This document shows, piece by piece, positions 1-11,768 of a stretch of DNA of 64,000 bases (positions are counted from its first letter, which is position 1; each line of letters opens with the position of its first letter). The position numbers and the translations under genes are program-made. The DNA is from Palaemon carinicauda (lineage: Eukaryota > Arthropoda > Malacostraca > Decapoda > Palaemonidae): assembly GCF_036898095.1 (NCBI RefSeq), contig NC_090728.1:83361449-83425448 (forward strand). The letters run 5' to 3'. The notes under the pieces are model-generated. The model did no database searches. It was not told the origin of the DNA and worked only from the letters and a program-made list of their open reading frames with translations.

Positions 1-61
1 CAAAGTTAAAACTCTTTTGGCCACAACTAAGAATGATAATTCTCTGGTACGCTTCTATCAG

Positions 62-160
62 GACATGGCTCGAGCCCAAAAAAACGGATTTTGACATAGG
101 AAAAATCTATTTTTCGGAGAGATAGCCATGTCGTCCTGATGGCCTGCCCGTTACTTTTCC
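62..160. mobile_element. Remnant of a DIRS-type internal complementary junction
   Basis: The stretch has two imperfect complementary arms (GACATGGCTCGAGCCC near the left, GAGATAGCCATGTCGTCC near the right). They flank a core with the blocks GGATTTTGAC and AGGAAAAATCTATTT. The same core, with the same spacing, lies in the internal complementary region of the DIRS-like element at 42783-42870. In DIRS elements this region is complementary to both ends of the element and is thought to guide circle formation. No recombinase or RT sequence is visible beside it, so I read it as a leftover of a diverged DIRS family. The repeat pairing is seen directly; the DIRS assignment is inferred. Confidence 0.55.
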
Positions 161-539
161 ATCCCCTCCAACTTATTTGGAGAAGCAGGAGGCCTATCAC
201 CTTTGGAAGGGTAACAGATCAGATTTGACCTGGAACAACTATACTCAGCTTTGAGCTTTTGCTCAGAGAGTTTATGCCTCAACTGAAAAGGAGTACAATT
301 TAACATAAAAGAAACACTCTCTGGTACAACTCAGGAACATAAATGGTGGTCTACCCTTAAATCTGCACTCTTTGGTGTAGATGCAATAGTTCCTCCTTTA
401 CTTAAACCAGATGGCTCAGTCACTCACTGTCCAAAGGAAAAGGCAACCCTTTTGGCTGATGTTTTTGACAGTAAACAGAGTACAGTAATGAAAAACTTGA
501 ACTTCCTCATTCCTGTTTTCCTAAGGCTAAACTAACTAG

Positions 540-2250
540 TTTAGCTTTTCGATCTCTAAGATTAAAGCTCTGTTGATGGACCTTGATGCTTATGGAGGTG
601 TAGACCCAAATGGTATTTTTCCTTTGTTTTTTATAAAGACAGCAAATTTCTTAGCTCCAAAGTTATCTGTTATTTTGCGCAAGTTAGCAAGAAGAGGAGC
701 TTTTAGCACTTGTATGTAAATGTGTTTGTGGTAGTTCAAGTCCCACTGATTACTGCCCAATTTCCATAACTCCCATATTATCTAAAGTTTTTGAACGTCT
801 TCTGGCAAAACGTCTTAATAGGTTTGCTGAAGGTAATCATCTATTCCCTAGTTTGCAATTTGGTTTTCGTAAAGGCCTTGGAGCATGTGATGCCCTTCTT
901 ACAATCTCCAATGCAGTACAGAAATCCCTTGATTGTGGTCGGGAAGTTCGTATGATTGGCCTTGATTTTAGTGCTGCCTTTGACCATGTTAATCATGAGG
1001 CCCTTGTTTTCAAACTGTAACAGTTGGGAGTGGGTGGGTCGTTTCTTAGCATTATTATTGATTTTTTAAGTAGTAGATCTCAAAGAGTTGTTGTTGATGG
1101 GCACCATAGTGAGTATAGGAATGTGATATCCGGTGTTCCACAGGGTAGTGTTCTTGGCCCATTACTTTTCATACTATATACACATGACATGTGGTTTGGC
1201 CTAGAAAATAAGCTTGTTGCATATGCAGATGATGCTACTCTCTTTGCATCAATTCCATCCCCTGAATGTAGATCTGGGGTTGGTGAATCCCTTAATAGAG
1301 ATTTAGCTAAAATTAGTGCATGGTGCAAATTATGGGGTATGAAGTTGAATCCTAACAAAACTCAAAGTATGATTGTAAGTAGGTCAAGGGCAGTGGCTCC
1401 TCAACTTCCGGATCTCAGTATTGATAAAGTTTCTTTAAATTTGTATGACTCTTTCAAAATTTTAGGTGTGATTCTCGACAGCAAATTTACTTTTGAGAAA
1501 CATATAAGGTCTGTGTCTTCTTCAATTGCACAAAAAATTGGCTTATTGAGAAAGTCTTTTAAGATATTCGGTGATCAATCTATTCTGAAGTAGTGTTTTA
1601 ATTCTTTTATTCTACCTTGTTTTGAGTATTGTTCTCCTGTCTGGTCTTCAGCTGCTGATTCTCATCTTAATTTGTTGGACAGAAACTTACGGTCTATTAA
1701 ATTTCTTATTCCTGATCTAGATATTAATCTCTGGCACCGTCGTTCAATTAGTTCATTATGCATGTTGCCTAAGATTTTTCATAACTCTGACCATCCTTTA
1801 CATTCAGATCTCCCTGGACAATTCTATCCTGTTCGTAATACTAGACAGGCAGTTAATTCTAATAGCCAGGCCTTCTCCATCATAAGACTTAATACTACGC
1901 AGTACTCTAGAAGTTTTATTCCAGCTGTTACCAAGTTGTGGAATGATCTTCCTAATCGGGTTGTTAAATCAGTAGAACTTCAAAAGTTCAAAGTTGGAGC
2001 AAATGCTTTTTTGTTGACCAGGCAGAAATGAGTCTTTTTATAGTTTATATATGACATATTTGTTTTTGATGTTGTTAATAGTTTATATATGACATATCTC
2101 TTTTGACATTACTTTTTTAGAATGATTTATTGTTAATTTGTTCTCTTCAGTTATTTATTTCCTAATTTCCTTTCCTCACTGGGCTATTTTTCCCTATTGG
2201 AGCCCCTGGGCTTATAGCATCTTGCTTTTCCAATTAGGGTTGTAGCTTGG

Positions 2251-2291
<41 letters not shown>

Positions 2292-2292
2292 C
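540..2292 (+). pseudogene. LINE family A (CR1/Jockey-like), 5'-truncated, RT with two premature stops
   Basis: Reverse transcriptase of a non-LTR retrotransposon. From about 731 to 2030 a single frame can be read with stops only at 1018-1020 and 1591-1593. Visible RT blocks: DYCPISITPILSKVFERLL, LQFGFRKG, LDFSAAFDHVNH, GVPQGSVLGPLLF (about 1132-1170), the catalytic YADD in AYADDATLF (about 1219-1245), LNPNKT and ILGV. The C-terminal part (1672-2031) has the SFIPAVTKLWNDLP block typical of CR1/Jockey-type LINEs. The 5' half (endonuclease) is missing or unreadable before 540. The 3' UTR contains two copies of a TTTATATATGACATAT motif and ends in a conserved tail (2170-2250) plus (AAT)n. A second copy lies at 52559-54250 on the other strand. 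Clade is tentative. Confidence 0.85.
2250..2292 (+). repeat. (AAT)n tail of LINE A
   Basis: Pure AAT repeat directly after the conserved LINE-A 3' tail. It marks the 3' end of the insertion. The same tail-plus-AAT arrangement recurs at several other loci in the window. Confidence 0.9.
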
Positions 2293-2301
2293 TCCTAAGA
2301 G

Positions 2302-3026
2302 CATCAAATGTGAAGAAGAGACAAGGTCAACTCCCCTGATGAGGTTCGCATTCTTTACCTCCCAACTCCAACTCTCTTTCGCTCTGATCGTATTGGACTC
2401 GTAAGACCGCAGAATACATAGTAATACCAAAACGTTTTCAGCTACCACTAGAGGAGAAAGCTGAGACTCGCTGGGGGCCAGAAAAACTAAGAATTTCAGG
2501 TGCCCAAGTAGGAGCAGCCGTTAGTGCTTCCGACAGAAATCTCACTTTGAGTAAGGGACATGCCGCCTCCCTGAGTCTTTATTTCCTGATTGGAGCGAGC
2601 AACTTTGCCTCTTTAAGAGTTTATTTTGCCTTTCTAAATATATCAGTTCTAGCAGTTTCATCTCAAATGTGAAGAAGAGACAAGGTCAACTCCCCTGATG
2701 AGGTTCGCATTCTTTACCTCCCAACTCCAACTCTCTTTCGCTCTGATCGTATTGGACTCGTAAGACCGCAGCATACATAGTAATACCAAAACGTTTTCAG
2801 CTACCACTAGAGGAGAAAGCTGAGACTCGCTGGGGGCCAGAAAAACTAAGAATTTCAGGTGCCCAAGTAGGAGCAGCCGTTAGTGCTTCCGACAGAAATC
2901 TCACTTTGAGTAAGGGACATGCCGCCTCCCTGAGTCTTTATTTCCTGATTGGAGCGAGCAACTTTGCCTCTTTAAGAGTTTATTTTGCCTTTCTAAATAT
3001 ATCAGTTCTAGCAGTTTCATCTCAAA
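2302..3026. repeat. Near-perfect tandem duplication, unit 359 bp
   Basis: Two adjacent direct copies (about 2302-2661 and 2662-3023) repeat with a period of 359 bp. Reading them side by side I find one substitution (GCAGAATACA in copy 1, GCAGCATACA in copy 2) apart from the boundaries. The unit holds no recognisable coding or transposon signature. Directly after copy 2 is a small 17-bp duplication (GCAAAACCGAAAAAGTT twice, about 3034-3067). Such high identity implies a very young duplication or an assembly duplication. Confidence 0.9.
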
Positions 3027-3109
3027 CGAGGCAAAACCGAAAAAGTTGCAAAACCGAAAAAGTTGACTCAGTGTTGGAGAAATATCTAAACTAGTTTTGC
3101 TAGAATCAA

Positions 3110-4536
3110 CCACTTATATAAGGGATGAGGAGGAGGGATACATTAGCATTGACCCCAGGTGAGGGGATGTGCATAGACCGAAGCCTTGCACCCCTTACTG
3201 GCACATTCCTCAAAGGATGACTCTAGGTAAACATGCTTAGCGGAAAACCTCCAGGGATAACCACTGGTCAAAATTGCAGAATGTCGAGTCAACGGAAGGA
3301 GAGAAAAAGCAGTATGCGTGTCACCTCGTATGGAGGGTTAGGACAGTTTGATTTTTTATCAGACTCTACGGTGGTCTTTCCCTTGTCCCCTAATTCTGAG
3401 GCATCCTCCTCTAGCAAGAATGGTAAGAGGGATGCCCTTTGTAGATGGAACGATTCCGACTTCTACTTTCCCTTAGCACAGGTGGTGCTGTTGAATATGA
3501 TCCCTGCATGCTATAGCTCGTATTGTGACCTGGGGAAATTGGGAGACAGGTTATGCAAGCAATTCTTTCAGGTGAAAATTAGTCTTCCCATCCAACTCCA
3601 TCGAAAACTGGGACAGGCGCACAAGTACTCTCCGAAAGTTCACAGAGTTTTCAGGCCAATTACTCAGAAGAGCAGCCAGCTCAAACCAGGGATTGTATCT
3701 GTTGAAAACCCAAAAGGATACGATGGTTCAAGTGAGAGAAACAAAGACCATTTGACTCTCAAGTGAAAAGTTAACTCCCATTATGCAATTGGTTGCAAGC
3801 AACTGTCTCTGTAAGGGGATGACGAAACCTTGTCCTTCAACTACCCTCGCTAGGATGGGAGTTGGCCGCGTATATCCGTTCACAGACCGGTAAACACTGA
3901 AGTAACCAGTTACCTCTAGCGGATAATGGTATTTCAGCGAACCTACCAAGCTAATTGCTATGAAGCAAATGATCAGTTGCAAGCAACTACTTTCCAAATA
4001 CAAGATTAAGACATATTTTTCATCACATTTGTCAGGCAGACAGTTGTATGCTTAAAGCCGGCTACGGAGCAATTCACACAGACAGAAAACATTACCTCTT
4101 AGATGGAATATGTTTCCCCCGATCTTGCTGCAGGAAAACCCTCTGATCGGTACCGCATGCCACTGGCGGAGAAAACAGCCTTTGTCGGCAGTAGTAGCTC
4201 GGTCGATCGCAAGTGGGTGTGTCAAATCGCAACTTTCCTAACCAAGGGTAAGTGCTCATACACAAGCTTAAGCATCATGAACAAGTTTCTGTGTGTGAGT
4301 ATCTGCAGGGTGGCTTGTGCAGTCACTTGCGGGCTACTGTGTTCGACAAAGTGCATCACCACTGCTCGAAGGGAATTAATTGTTTGTAAGCCACAGCATT
4401 GTGAATAAAGGTAGTCGTCGACTTACAACCGAGATAAGGACTGAGAGACAGGACATAAATTGATCTGGACGTATGTCGAACTTAAAAAGAGAAGTTTTCA
4501 TAGATTAAAACCATGCATCATAATTTGGCAATCCTA
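3110..4536. other. Unassigned intronic stretch
   Basis: An open frame on the plus strand (3233-3766, 177 codons) and short frames around it show no domain I recognise, no signal peptide and no family motif. The motif GTTGCAAGCAACT occurs at about 3794 and 3978. The composition is richer in G+C than the surrounding AT-rich DNA, so it may be transposon-derived. I see no proof of a gene. Confidence 0.4.
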
Positions 4537-5194
4537 TTATTATTATTATTATTACTTGCTAAGCTACAACCATAGTTGGAAAAGCAAAAAGCTATAAGCC
4601 CAAGGGCTCCAACTTGGAAAATAGCCCAGTGAGGAAAGGAAATAAGGAAATAAATAAACTACAAAAGTAGTAATTAACAATTAAAAAATACTTTAAAACA
4701 TTAAATAAATCTTTCATGCATAAACTATTAAAACTTCAAAAAACAAGAGATAGAGAACTAATATAGAATAATGTGCCCGAGTGTATCCTCAAGCAAGAGA
4801 ACTCTACTCCAAGACAGTAGAAGACCATGGTACAGAGGCTATGGCACTGCACAAGACTAGAGAACAATGGTTTGATTTTGAAGTGTCCTTCTCCCAGAAG
4901 AGCTACTTACTATAGCTTAAGAGTCTCTTCTACCCATACCAATAGGAAAGTAGATACAGTACTGACCAATTACAATGCAGTAGTTAACCCCCAGAGCGAA
5001 GAAGAATTATTTGTTAATCTCAGTGTTGTCAGGTGTATTAGGACAGAGGAGAACATGTAAAGAATAAGCCAGACTATTCGGTGTATGTGTAGGCAAACGG
5101 AAAATGAGCCGTAATCAGAGAGAACGATCCAATGTATTACTGTCTGGCCAGTCAAAGGACCCAATGACTCTCTAGCGGTAGTATCTCCACGCCA
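4537..5194 (-). mobile_element. SINE with LINE-A-type tail, copy 1
   Basis: Read on the minus strand, this non-coding element of about 650 bp ends in the same tail as LINE A (blocks GGAGCCCTTGGGCTTATAGC and GTTGTAGCTTAGCAAGTAAT) followed by (AAT)n at 4537-4555. The body matches the copies at 17788, 23601, 45383, 46557 and 47217. It is cut at its 5' end: the expected last stretch (GGTGGCTGGTGCCCTGGCC, complement) is absent after about 5194. No open frame is conserved between copies, as expected for a non-autonomous element. Confidence 0.8.
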
Positions 5195-6089
5195 GCTATC
5201 TCGCTGAATTTACAAACACAAACAAGTTCCTAGCGTCCTATAGATACTCTATTAACTTTTAGCCTTCAACATTTATGTCACAGTGCCGCGTGCATTAGAC
5301 GAACATTCAGTAACTTAATGCCTCATAAGTCATATTCTATCAATATATTCTTACTGTATAACATTATTTCATTTTCTTGTTTCATAGGATATCTTATACT
5401 CTATTAAAGCTTTTATGTATTCTATTTTTCAATTTTGGAACCAATTTTCAATTACTGAAACATTTTAACAATCAACAACTTTTTTTGATTACCTCTGGTT
5501 GTGATCAGCTGATCGATAGAATGCGTATTGTTTACCGTATATAATGTCTTAATCTTTTCAAAACATCTTCATGATGAATATTACATTAGTACCAATATGT
5601 TTGTTTTCATACAGTATGTTTATAGCCATTAATATTAGCTATCATACGAATACGTTCTCTCTCCTTTTTTCTCTCTGCATGTTTGAGCGCCCGCACGTAC
5701 ATGTACAGTAGTTCATTTAAAAGCTTCATACCGTATCTAACTTTTAGTTCATTATTAAGACTTTATATTTCATTAGACATTGTTGTGTTTAATTGTGGTT
5801 TATTAAAGCATGTTTGTATTCTATCTTTCAATTTCAGGGGCATTTCAATAATCAACAAATACTTTTGTTTTACTTTTGGTAGGCATCAGCTGATCTCAAG
5901 GTCATGCTACCACATTGCTTTGTATCGTTACTCTGGGTTTCGATTATGGGAATACTAATATTACTTAGTAACAAACTGAAAGGATATCACTTGATTTGCC
6001 ACTCGCCTTCAGTCAGAAACATTATTCCATCAGACTTCTTTTTTAAAATTTATAGTAAATAGTACTATTCTCATAACAACGGATACAGA
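5195..6089. repeat. Intronic DNA with a diverged direct duplication
   Basis: Two similar segments (about 5395-5525 and 5795-5910) share the order TATTAAAGC, GTATTCTAT, TTTCAATTT, AATCAACAA and CATCAGCTGATC-like blocks, about 390 bp apart. I see no coding signature. This looks like an old tandem duplication or two fragments of one unknown repeat. Confidence 0.45.
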
Positions 6090-6400
6090 CCACGGAAACA
6101 CTTAAAGATTTAAAGGCTGCTCATGAATGGCAGAGGCAAGAGATAGTGACATCATCCTATCAAGCAGGCAATGCCCTAGAGACTGACCATTTATACATAT
6201 GATCAGCACCCAAGGAGGGCCAGGCAATGGCTGCTGATGACTCAGCAAACAGACCTATTGGCTCCCCTCAACCCATCATCCTTAGCTCACATGGATGGTG
6301 AGGTTGCAGCGACCAAAGGAACTAAAGAGTTTGAGTGGGACTTGAACACCAATCAGGACGTTACCACATTGCCCACCACAACCATTGATATCATTAATCG
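6090..6400 (-). mobile_element. tRNA-derived SINE B, diverged copy
   Basis: The complement of this interval matches 34190-34520 over most of its length (shared blocks GAGTCATCAGCAGCCA, GCCTGGCCCTCC, TGATCATATG and CATTCATGAGCAGCCTTTAAA). On the minus strand the head carries a decayed box B (GTGTTCAAGTCCCACTC), matching the intact box B of the other copy. Orientation is opposite to the better preserved copy. Confidence 0.75.
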
Positions 6401-6439
6401 GTTTTTCAATGATAGGAATAATTGATTACTTGGTAACTA

Positions 6440-8235
6440 ACCGAAAGGAAATCATTTGGTTTGCTAGCATGCCTTCTGCCAGACATATGACATCACTGGA
6501 CATGTGACGTGAACTCTACAAAGAATGACTTGCAAAATGTGTAGAACCCTTTTCCCTTTTTTTGCAACCACAAAAGTCTGGAGGCCAACACCATTTGAAT
6601 ACTCCAAAGAGCTCTCTATTCTGTATGGAGAAGTGCAAGATAATAACCGCAAATGATTGCCTGTTTCCTTTCAAGCATCATCAAGAAAGTGCTCCAAAGA
6701 GCTATTTATCCCGAAGGGAGTGGCGATCTGCATCAATAACCCAGCAGTGTACATGTTTCCTGAAATGTGCCCAGGGGGCACAATGGTAGGAAGCAGTGGC
6801 CGCAAGCAGTTGGTAGGTATCCCCATTTGTGGCAATAATCACAGAGAGTTCTGTCATACAGGCTTCTTTGTATTGACACAGGTGGTCATAAAGGCGAGCA
6901 CACTTGCACAACCGTAGTACCTTTAGCCAGAACCTCACTATGGGGTGCTGGCAAGAAACTGTAGTTCTGCAGACCTTGTCAGCAAGAGGAGCTTGACCAC
7001 GCACCTTGCTAAAGCTTAGAGTTTGGGTGGGCTCTCTCGTGAATAGCTTAGATGAGCTCGCAAATGCTCAGGGTTCGTGCAAACACTCGTCATCGAGATG
7101 AGCTCGTCAGCACACCTCGCGCATGAATAAGGTCTGTTTGTTCATGCAAGAAACGAAACTTGAACACTCGTCAACGCTCTCAATGGGGGTTCATGAGTAT
7201 CCTAGTAAGCTCCTGCATTAGGAGGCATTAGCAAGGCTGAAATGAAATTTTTCCTGTGCGCTGCTGCACAGCAGGAAAAACAGGCTATTCTCCGTAAGGA
7301 GAGTAAAGCATGAGGCGGAAGTCTCGAAGGGTCTGGCCTCACAAAACTCCATGACCTTTGGTGTGCCCTATGAGCACTATGGTGAGAGGCAGCAACTGCA
7401 AACAGTCGGCAAGCATCACCATCTTGCGGCAGTAACCACAAGGGATATTGCTCACGACTCACGATGAAAAAGGCAGTGACTGCAACCAGTCAGCGGGCAT
7501 CCCCATGTGCTGCAATAACTCCAAAGGGTTATACCTCACGATGGGGATACTCCACAGGTGGGTAGGGCTTTGCTCGTGGACGAGAGAAGGGCTCTACAAC
7601 AGGCGGAGAAGCTCAATGTTTTATACACTGCAGAACCTCACCGTGCAGAGCAAGCTCAGTCTGAGGGCACGTTGCGTAATCAGCAAGCTAAGTCAGCTGC
7701 TGGGTTCATCTCGAGAGGATTCCTTGACTGGTAACTTCAAGGAGTACTAGTTGGCAACTGCTCTTGTTCTTATACCGGAGCTGCAGGAATGAAGGGTGAT
7801 GAGTAGATGCAGACTGCTGCAGCTAAAGGCATGAGAACCTCTAGTGGTTCACCTACCCCCAAGTCTCAGAGGGGATGACTGTGGTCAAGCCCTGGGGAGG
7901 CAGGTGTATGCTCCCACTGTGCCTCTATCTGTAGCACCCTGGAAACCATTCCTTATTGGGAAGACCCAAAAGCCCCAAATGAAGGCAAGATTTGCTGCAA
8001 GTGGCAATAGGGAGTCTCATTTGTGGGCACAGTTGCTTCGCTAGGTGAAGTGACGGTGTCCACACCTGAAGGTTGTCCAAGGGTCACTTGGTCATCGTTC
8101 TTACTTGTTTGTCCTCCGAAGGACACCAAACTAGCAGAGACAATGAGGAGGGAACAAGATGCTGGAATAAGTCGGGACGTCCTTGATTCTATCGTCTACC
8201 AAACCGGTAACACTGGGAGGATGACCACTCCCTGA
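6440..8235. repeat. Unassigned repeat-rich region with three related units
   Basis: Three related segments of about 70 bp (about 6791-6855, 7388-7465 and 7471-7545) share the pattern GCAGTG-CTGCAA-CAGT, GGCATCCCCAT and TGCAATAA. About 7000-7180 holds repeated CTCGTGAA/ACTCGTCA-like words resembling the Arg/Ser-coding segment of the gag-like gene at 15577-15900. I suspect a decayed gag-like stretch of a DIRS-type element, read on the minus strand, but no frame is long enough to prove it. Confidence 0.35.
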
Positions 8236-8538
8236 AAAAGTAAAAAGAATTACAGTAAACAATCAGTTTATGTAACAGGTTAACAGGAGAGAGCCAAAAG
8301 AAAAAGTGACATTATTTAACTGGTATATCTCACTAAAAGTTTTTAGGCTAGTTTCAGCTTTGCCGAAAAAATATATCTATAGCATAGAGTGAAATAGTTT
8401 TTATTAGGCGATGGAACAAATATATATTCATATATATAGCCAGACACTTACTCTTTATTATATAGAGGAGATTAATTTACACATGCTAGCAGACACTGAT
8501 CTTACAGCCAATAGACAGCATTCTAGTACAGGCTAGCC

Positions 8539-8646
<108 letters not shown>

Positions 8647-8762
8647 TTTTTCACTAAAATAATTATTTTCAAAAGCAGAAAAAAGTATTCTTTCTTCTTA
8701 ATCGTATCGGATCTATGCTTATTTTCAGTTTACTTCTACAAATAAATTATAATAATACTAAC

Positions 8763-8822
8763 TGTGCACATCAAAACACCAGCTGATGCCTCCTTAAAAG
8801 TTTTGAATACTGATGATCTGTC
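8763..8822 (-). CDS. Ddx31: DDX31/Dbp7-like RNA helicase, exon D (leads into motif V)
   Basis: A 60-nt exon, exactly 20 codons in phase 0, reading DRSSVFKTFKEASAGVLMCT. It follows a good acceptor (pyrimidine-rich TTTTTCTTTTCAG, complement of 8823-8835) and is followed by the donor GTTAGT. In DEAD-box helicases this segment lies between the LHG box and motif V. In human DDX31 the counterpart is of the type ERTAVFQEF...GVLLCT, followed by DVAARGLD. The exon stops exactly before that Asp, so motif V is split by an intron and the next exon should lie left of this window; I did not find it. It joins in frame to exon C (29641-29836). The short length means single-exon prediction would miss it; the call rests on phase and family match across four exons. 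Confidence 0.8.
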
Positions 8823-9289
8823 CTGAAAAGAAAAAATATATAAAATCATACTCTTCAGTCTTCACTGCTTTAAAAATATAAAATTAATGAGCATTTAAAA
8901 TTTTAAAAAGCATGATATAAAAACTACAGCCATCTTTGTTCGGTCATTGAAATGACAGTAAATACATTTGTTAAATTAGTCTTCAGAAGTGATTACACCA
9001 TCCTTTTTTAAACCTTTAGAAGACATATCCATGAGAAATGCTTTTGTGCCCCTAAATAATTTTGCAGTATTACCTGCACAAGACCTTACAAATTACACCA
9101 AAATCTTCACAAATGCAATACCTTTGGTGAAACATTATTTTGATTACTGTATTCTACACAATCCTGAAAGTTCTATAAGGGAAGCTAAAATTAAAGTATT
9201 AGTAAAAATTTTTATTTAAAATTAGCTAACTATGGCAATTAACTGAGGAAAAAACTAAATCCAAATTTGAAATAACTAACATCATAAAT
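8823..9289. other. AT-rich intron, nothing recognised
   Basis: Start of the 20,818-bp intron upstream of exon D. A 76-codon open frame (8989-9219) has no recognisable motif. No repeat or transposon end seen. Confidence 0.5.
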
Positions 9290-9295
9290 ACAACA

Positions 9296-9606
9296 AATTC
9301 GGAGATACTTTTTATTTTTCCCAAACTAATACAAACCTGGAGTTATTTATGTGGATTATCTTTCAGCAAAGCTGGAAGGTAGTCATTAGACTTGAAGATA
9401 GAGGTGGCAACCCTGCCTAACCGCTTGAGCGGGTAGGCTGGGGTGGCTAGGGGGTACCCAGCCACCTCTATATATATTCTCACAGCTGTGAGGTACATCA
9501 CTTTTGATTGCAGGCAGGACTATTGGGGGACAACTATTTGTGGGCAATTTATATAACTCCAGGTTTGTATTAGTTAGGGAAAAAAATAAATTATCTCCGA
9601 ATTTGT
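9296..9606. repeat. Foldback terminal repeats of DIRS-like element 2
   Basis: The arms 9296-9352 and 9549-9606 are inverted copies of each other (shared blocks CTCCAGGTTTGTATTAGTT and ATCTCCGAATTTG). The spacer contains AGCTGGAAGGTAGTCATTAGAC and GTGGCAACCCTGCC, which recur inverted at 16985-17055. This matches the expected layout of an inverted terminal repeat next to the internal complementary region. Confidence 0.7.
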
Positions 9607-9923
9607 CATTTGTTCCCATACTAACAAACCTTCCGTTATTTATTTGAATAACTCACTCTATAAGGTGGATGGAAGTCCTAAGTCTGGCATGGATATTGAC
9701 CCGGTTTTACCTATTACAGTATATGACTGTGGTCTAGGGAAATCTTTAACACCTCGCTAAAATATACTAAGACTATTATCAAGGACACTGAGGTATTCTT
9801 AAACCACTTGTTGAGCACCCACCACAGGACCGATAGTGAACAGATTGAGTCTCCTGTGGGTCAAGTCTTTTAAGTAATAGGCTGTGAAAGTAGTTTGCCT
9901 CTTCCACATGCCCGCTTGTAGTA

Positions 9924-10740
<817 letters not shown>

Positions 10741-11768
10741 TACTTGCAAAATGGAGAAGTTGCGTTTGAATGCCAAGGAAGTGCTAGTTCCCCTGACATT
10801 ATGGGCTCTAGGTCGGCGAGCCGGAGGAGGATCAGGAGCCAAGACTCTTTCGATCACTTGGCGGATTCAGGAGACCGTGTTCTTAGTGATCCTCCTCTTA
10901 TCTCTCTCTGAACTAACAAATAGAGGTGTTAGTCGGGGCCGTGTTGCTGCAGTGCGTTTAAGATAGTATCTCAAACGCCTCACTGGGCATAGTAACAACT
11001 GATCTGGGTCATTGGTTACAGAATGAAGACTCGTAATCTGAAACAGCCAGAATTTATGGTACAGTACCCCCAATTTTGAGTCTTAGAATGAACTTAGGGG
11101 CGAAGCTGAGTGTCACTTTTTGCCATATCCTTGAATGGCCGATGTCATATGAGAGGCCATGGAGTTCACTGACTTTCTTTGCTGAGGCTAAAGCGAGCAG
11201 GAACGCCGTCTTCAAAGTGAGGTTTCGGTCAGTTACATAGTGTAATGATTCGTAGGGAGGTCCTTTTAAGGATCTCAAGAAGCAAACCACATTCCAAGGA
11301 GAAGGCCTCATCTCTGACTGAAGGCAAGTGATCTCATAACTCCATACGAGTAAAGAAAGCTCCAATGAAGAGGAAATGTCACCTCCTTTCAGCTTAATGG
11401 CAAGGCTTCAGGCTAAGCGATAGCCTTTCACCGCCGAGACAGAAAGAAGCTTTTCCTCCCAAGGGTATACAAGGAACTCCACTATAATTGAAATACAGTG
11501 GCATCGAGTGGAGAGATACTTCTTCCATGACACCAACCACAGAAGACTCTCCATTTAGCCTGGTAGACCGAGACTGAGGACTTACGCAAGTAACTGGATA
11601 TTCTCTCTGCAACTTGTCGTGAAAAGCCCTTCTGAGAGAGGAGACGTTCGATAGTCTCCAGACGTGAAGTGGAAGCGACTGCATGGTTCTGTGAAAGATG
11701 CTCGTGTGTGGTTATTCAAGTAGATCTGGTTGTGGAGGTAGATCTACTAGTAGTTGAAGGTCCGGAAA

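Noticed and set aside
3233..3766. 177-codon open frame as a possible host gene
   Set aside because: No domain, no splice context, no family match visible; left as unassigned.
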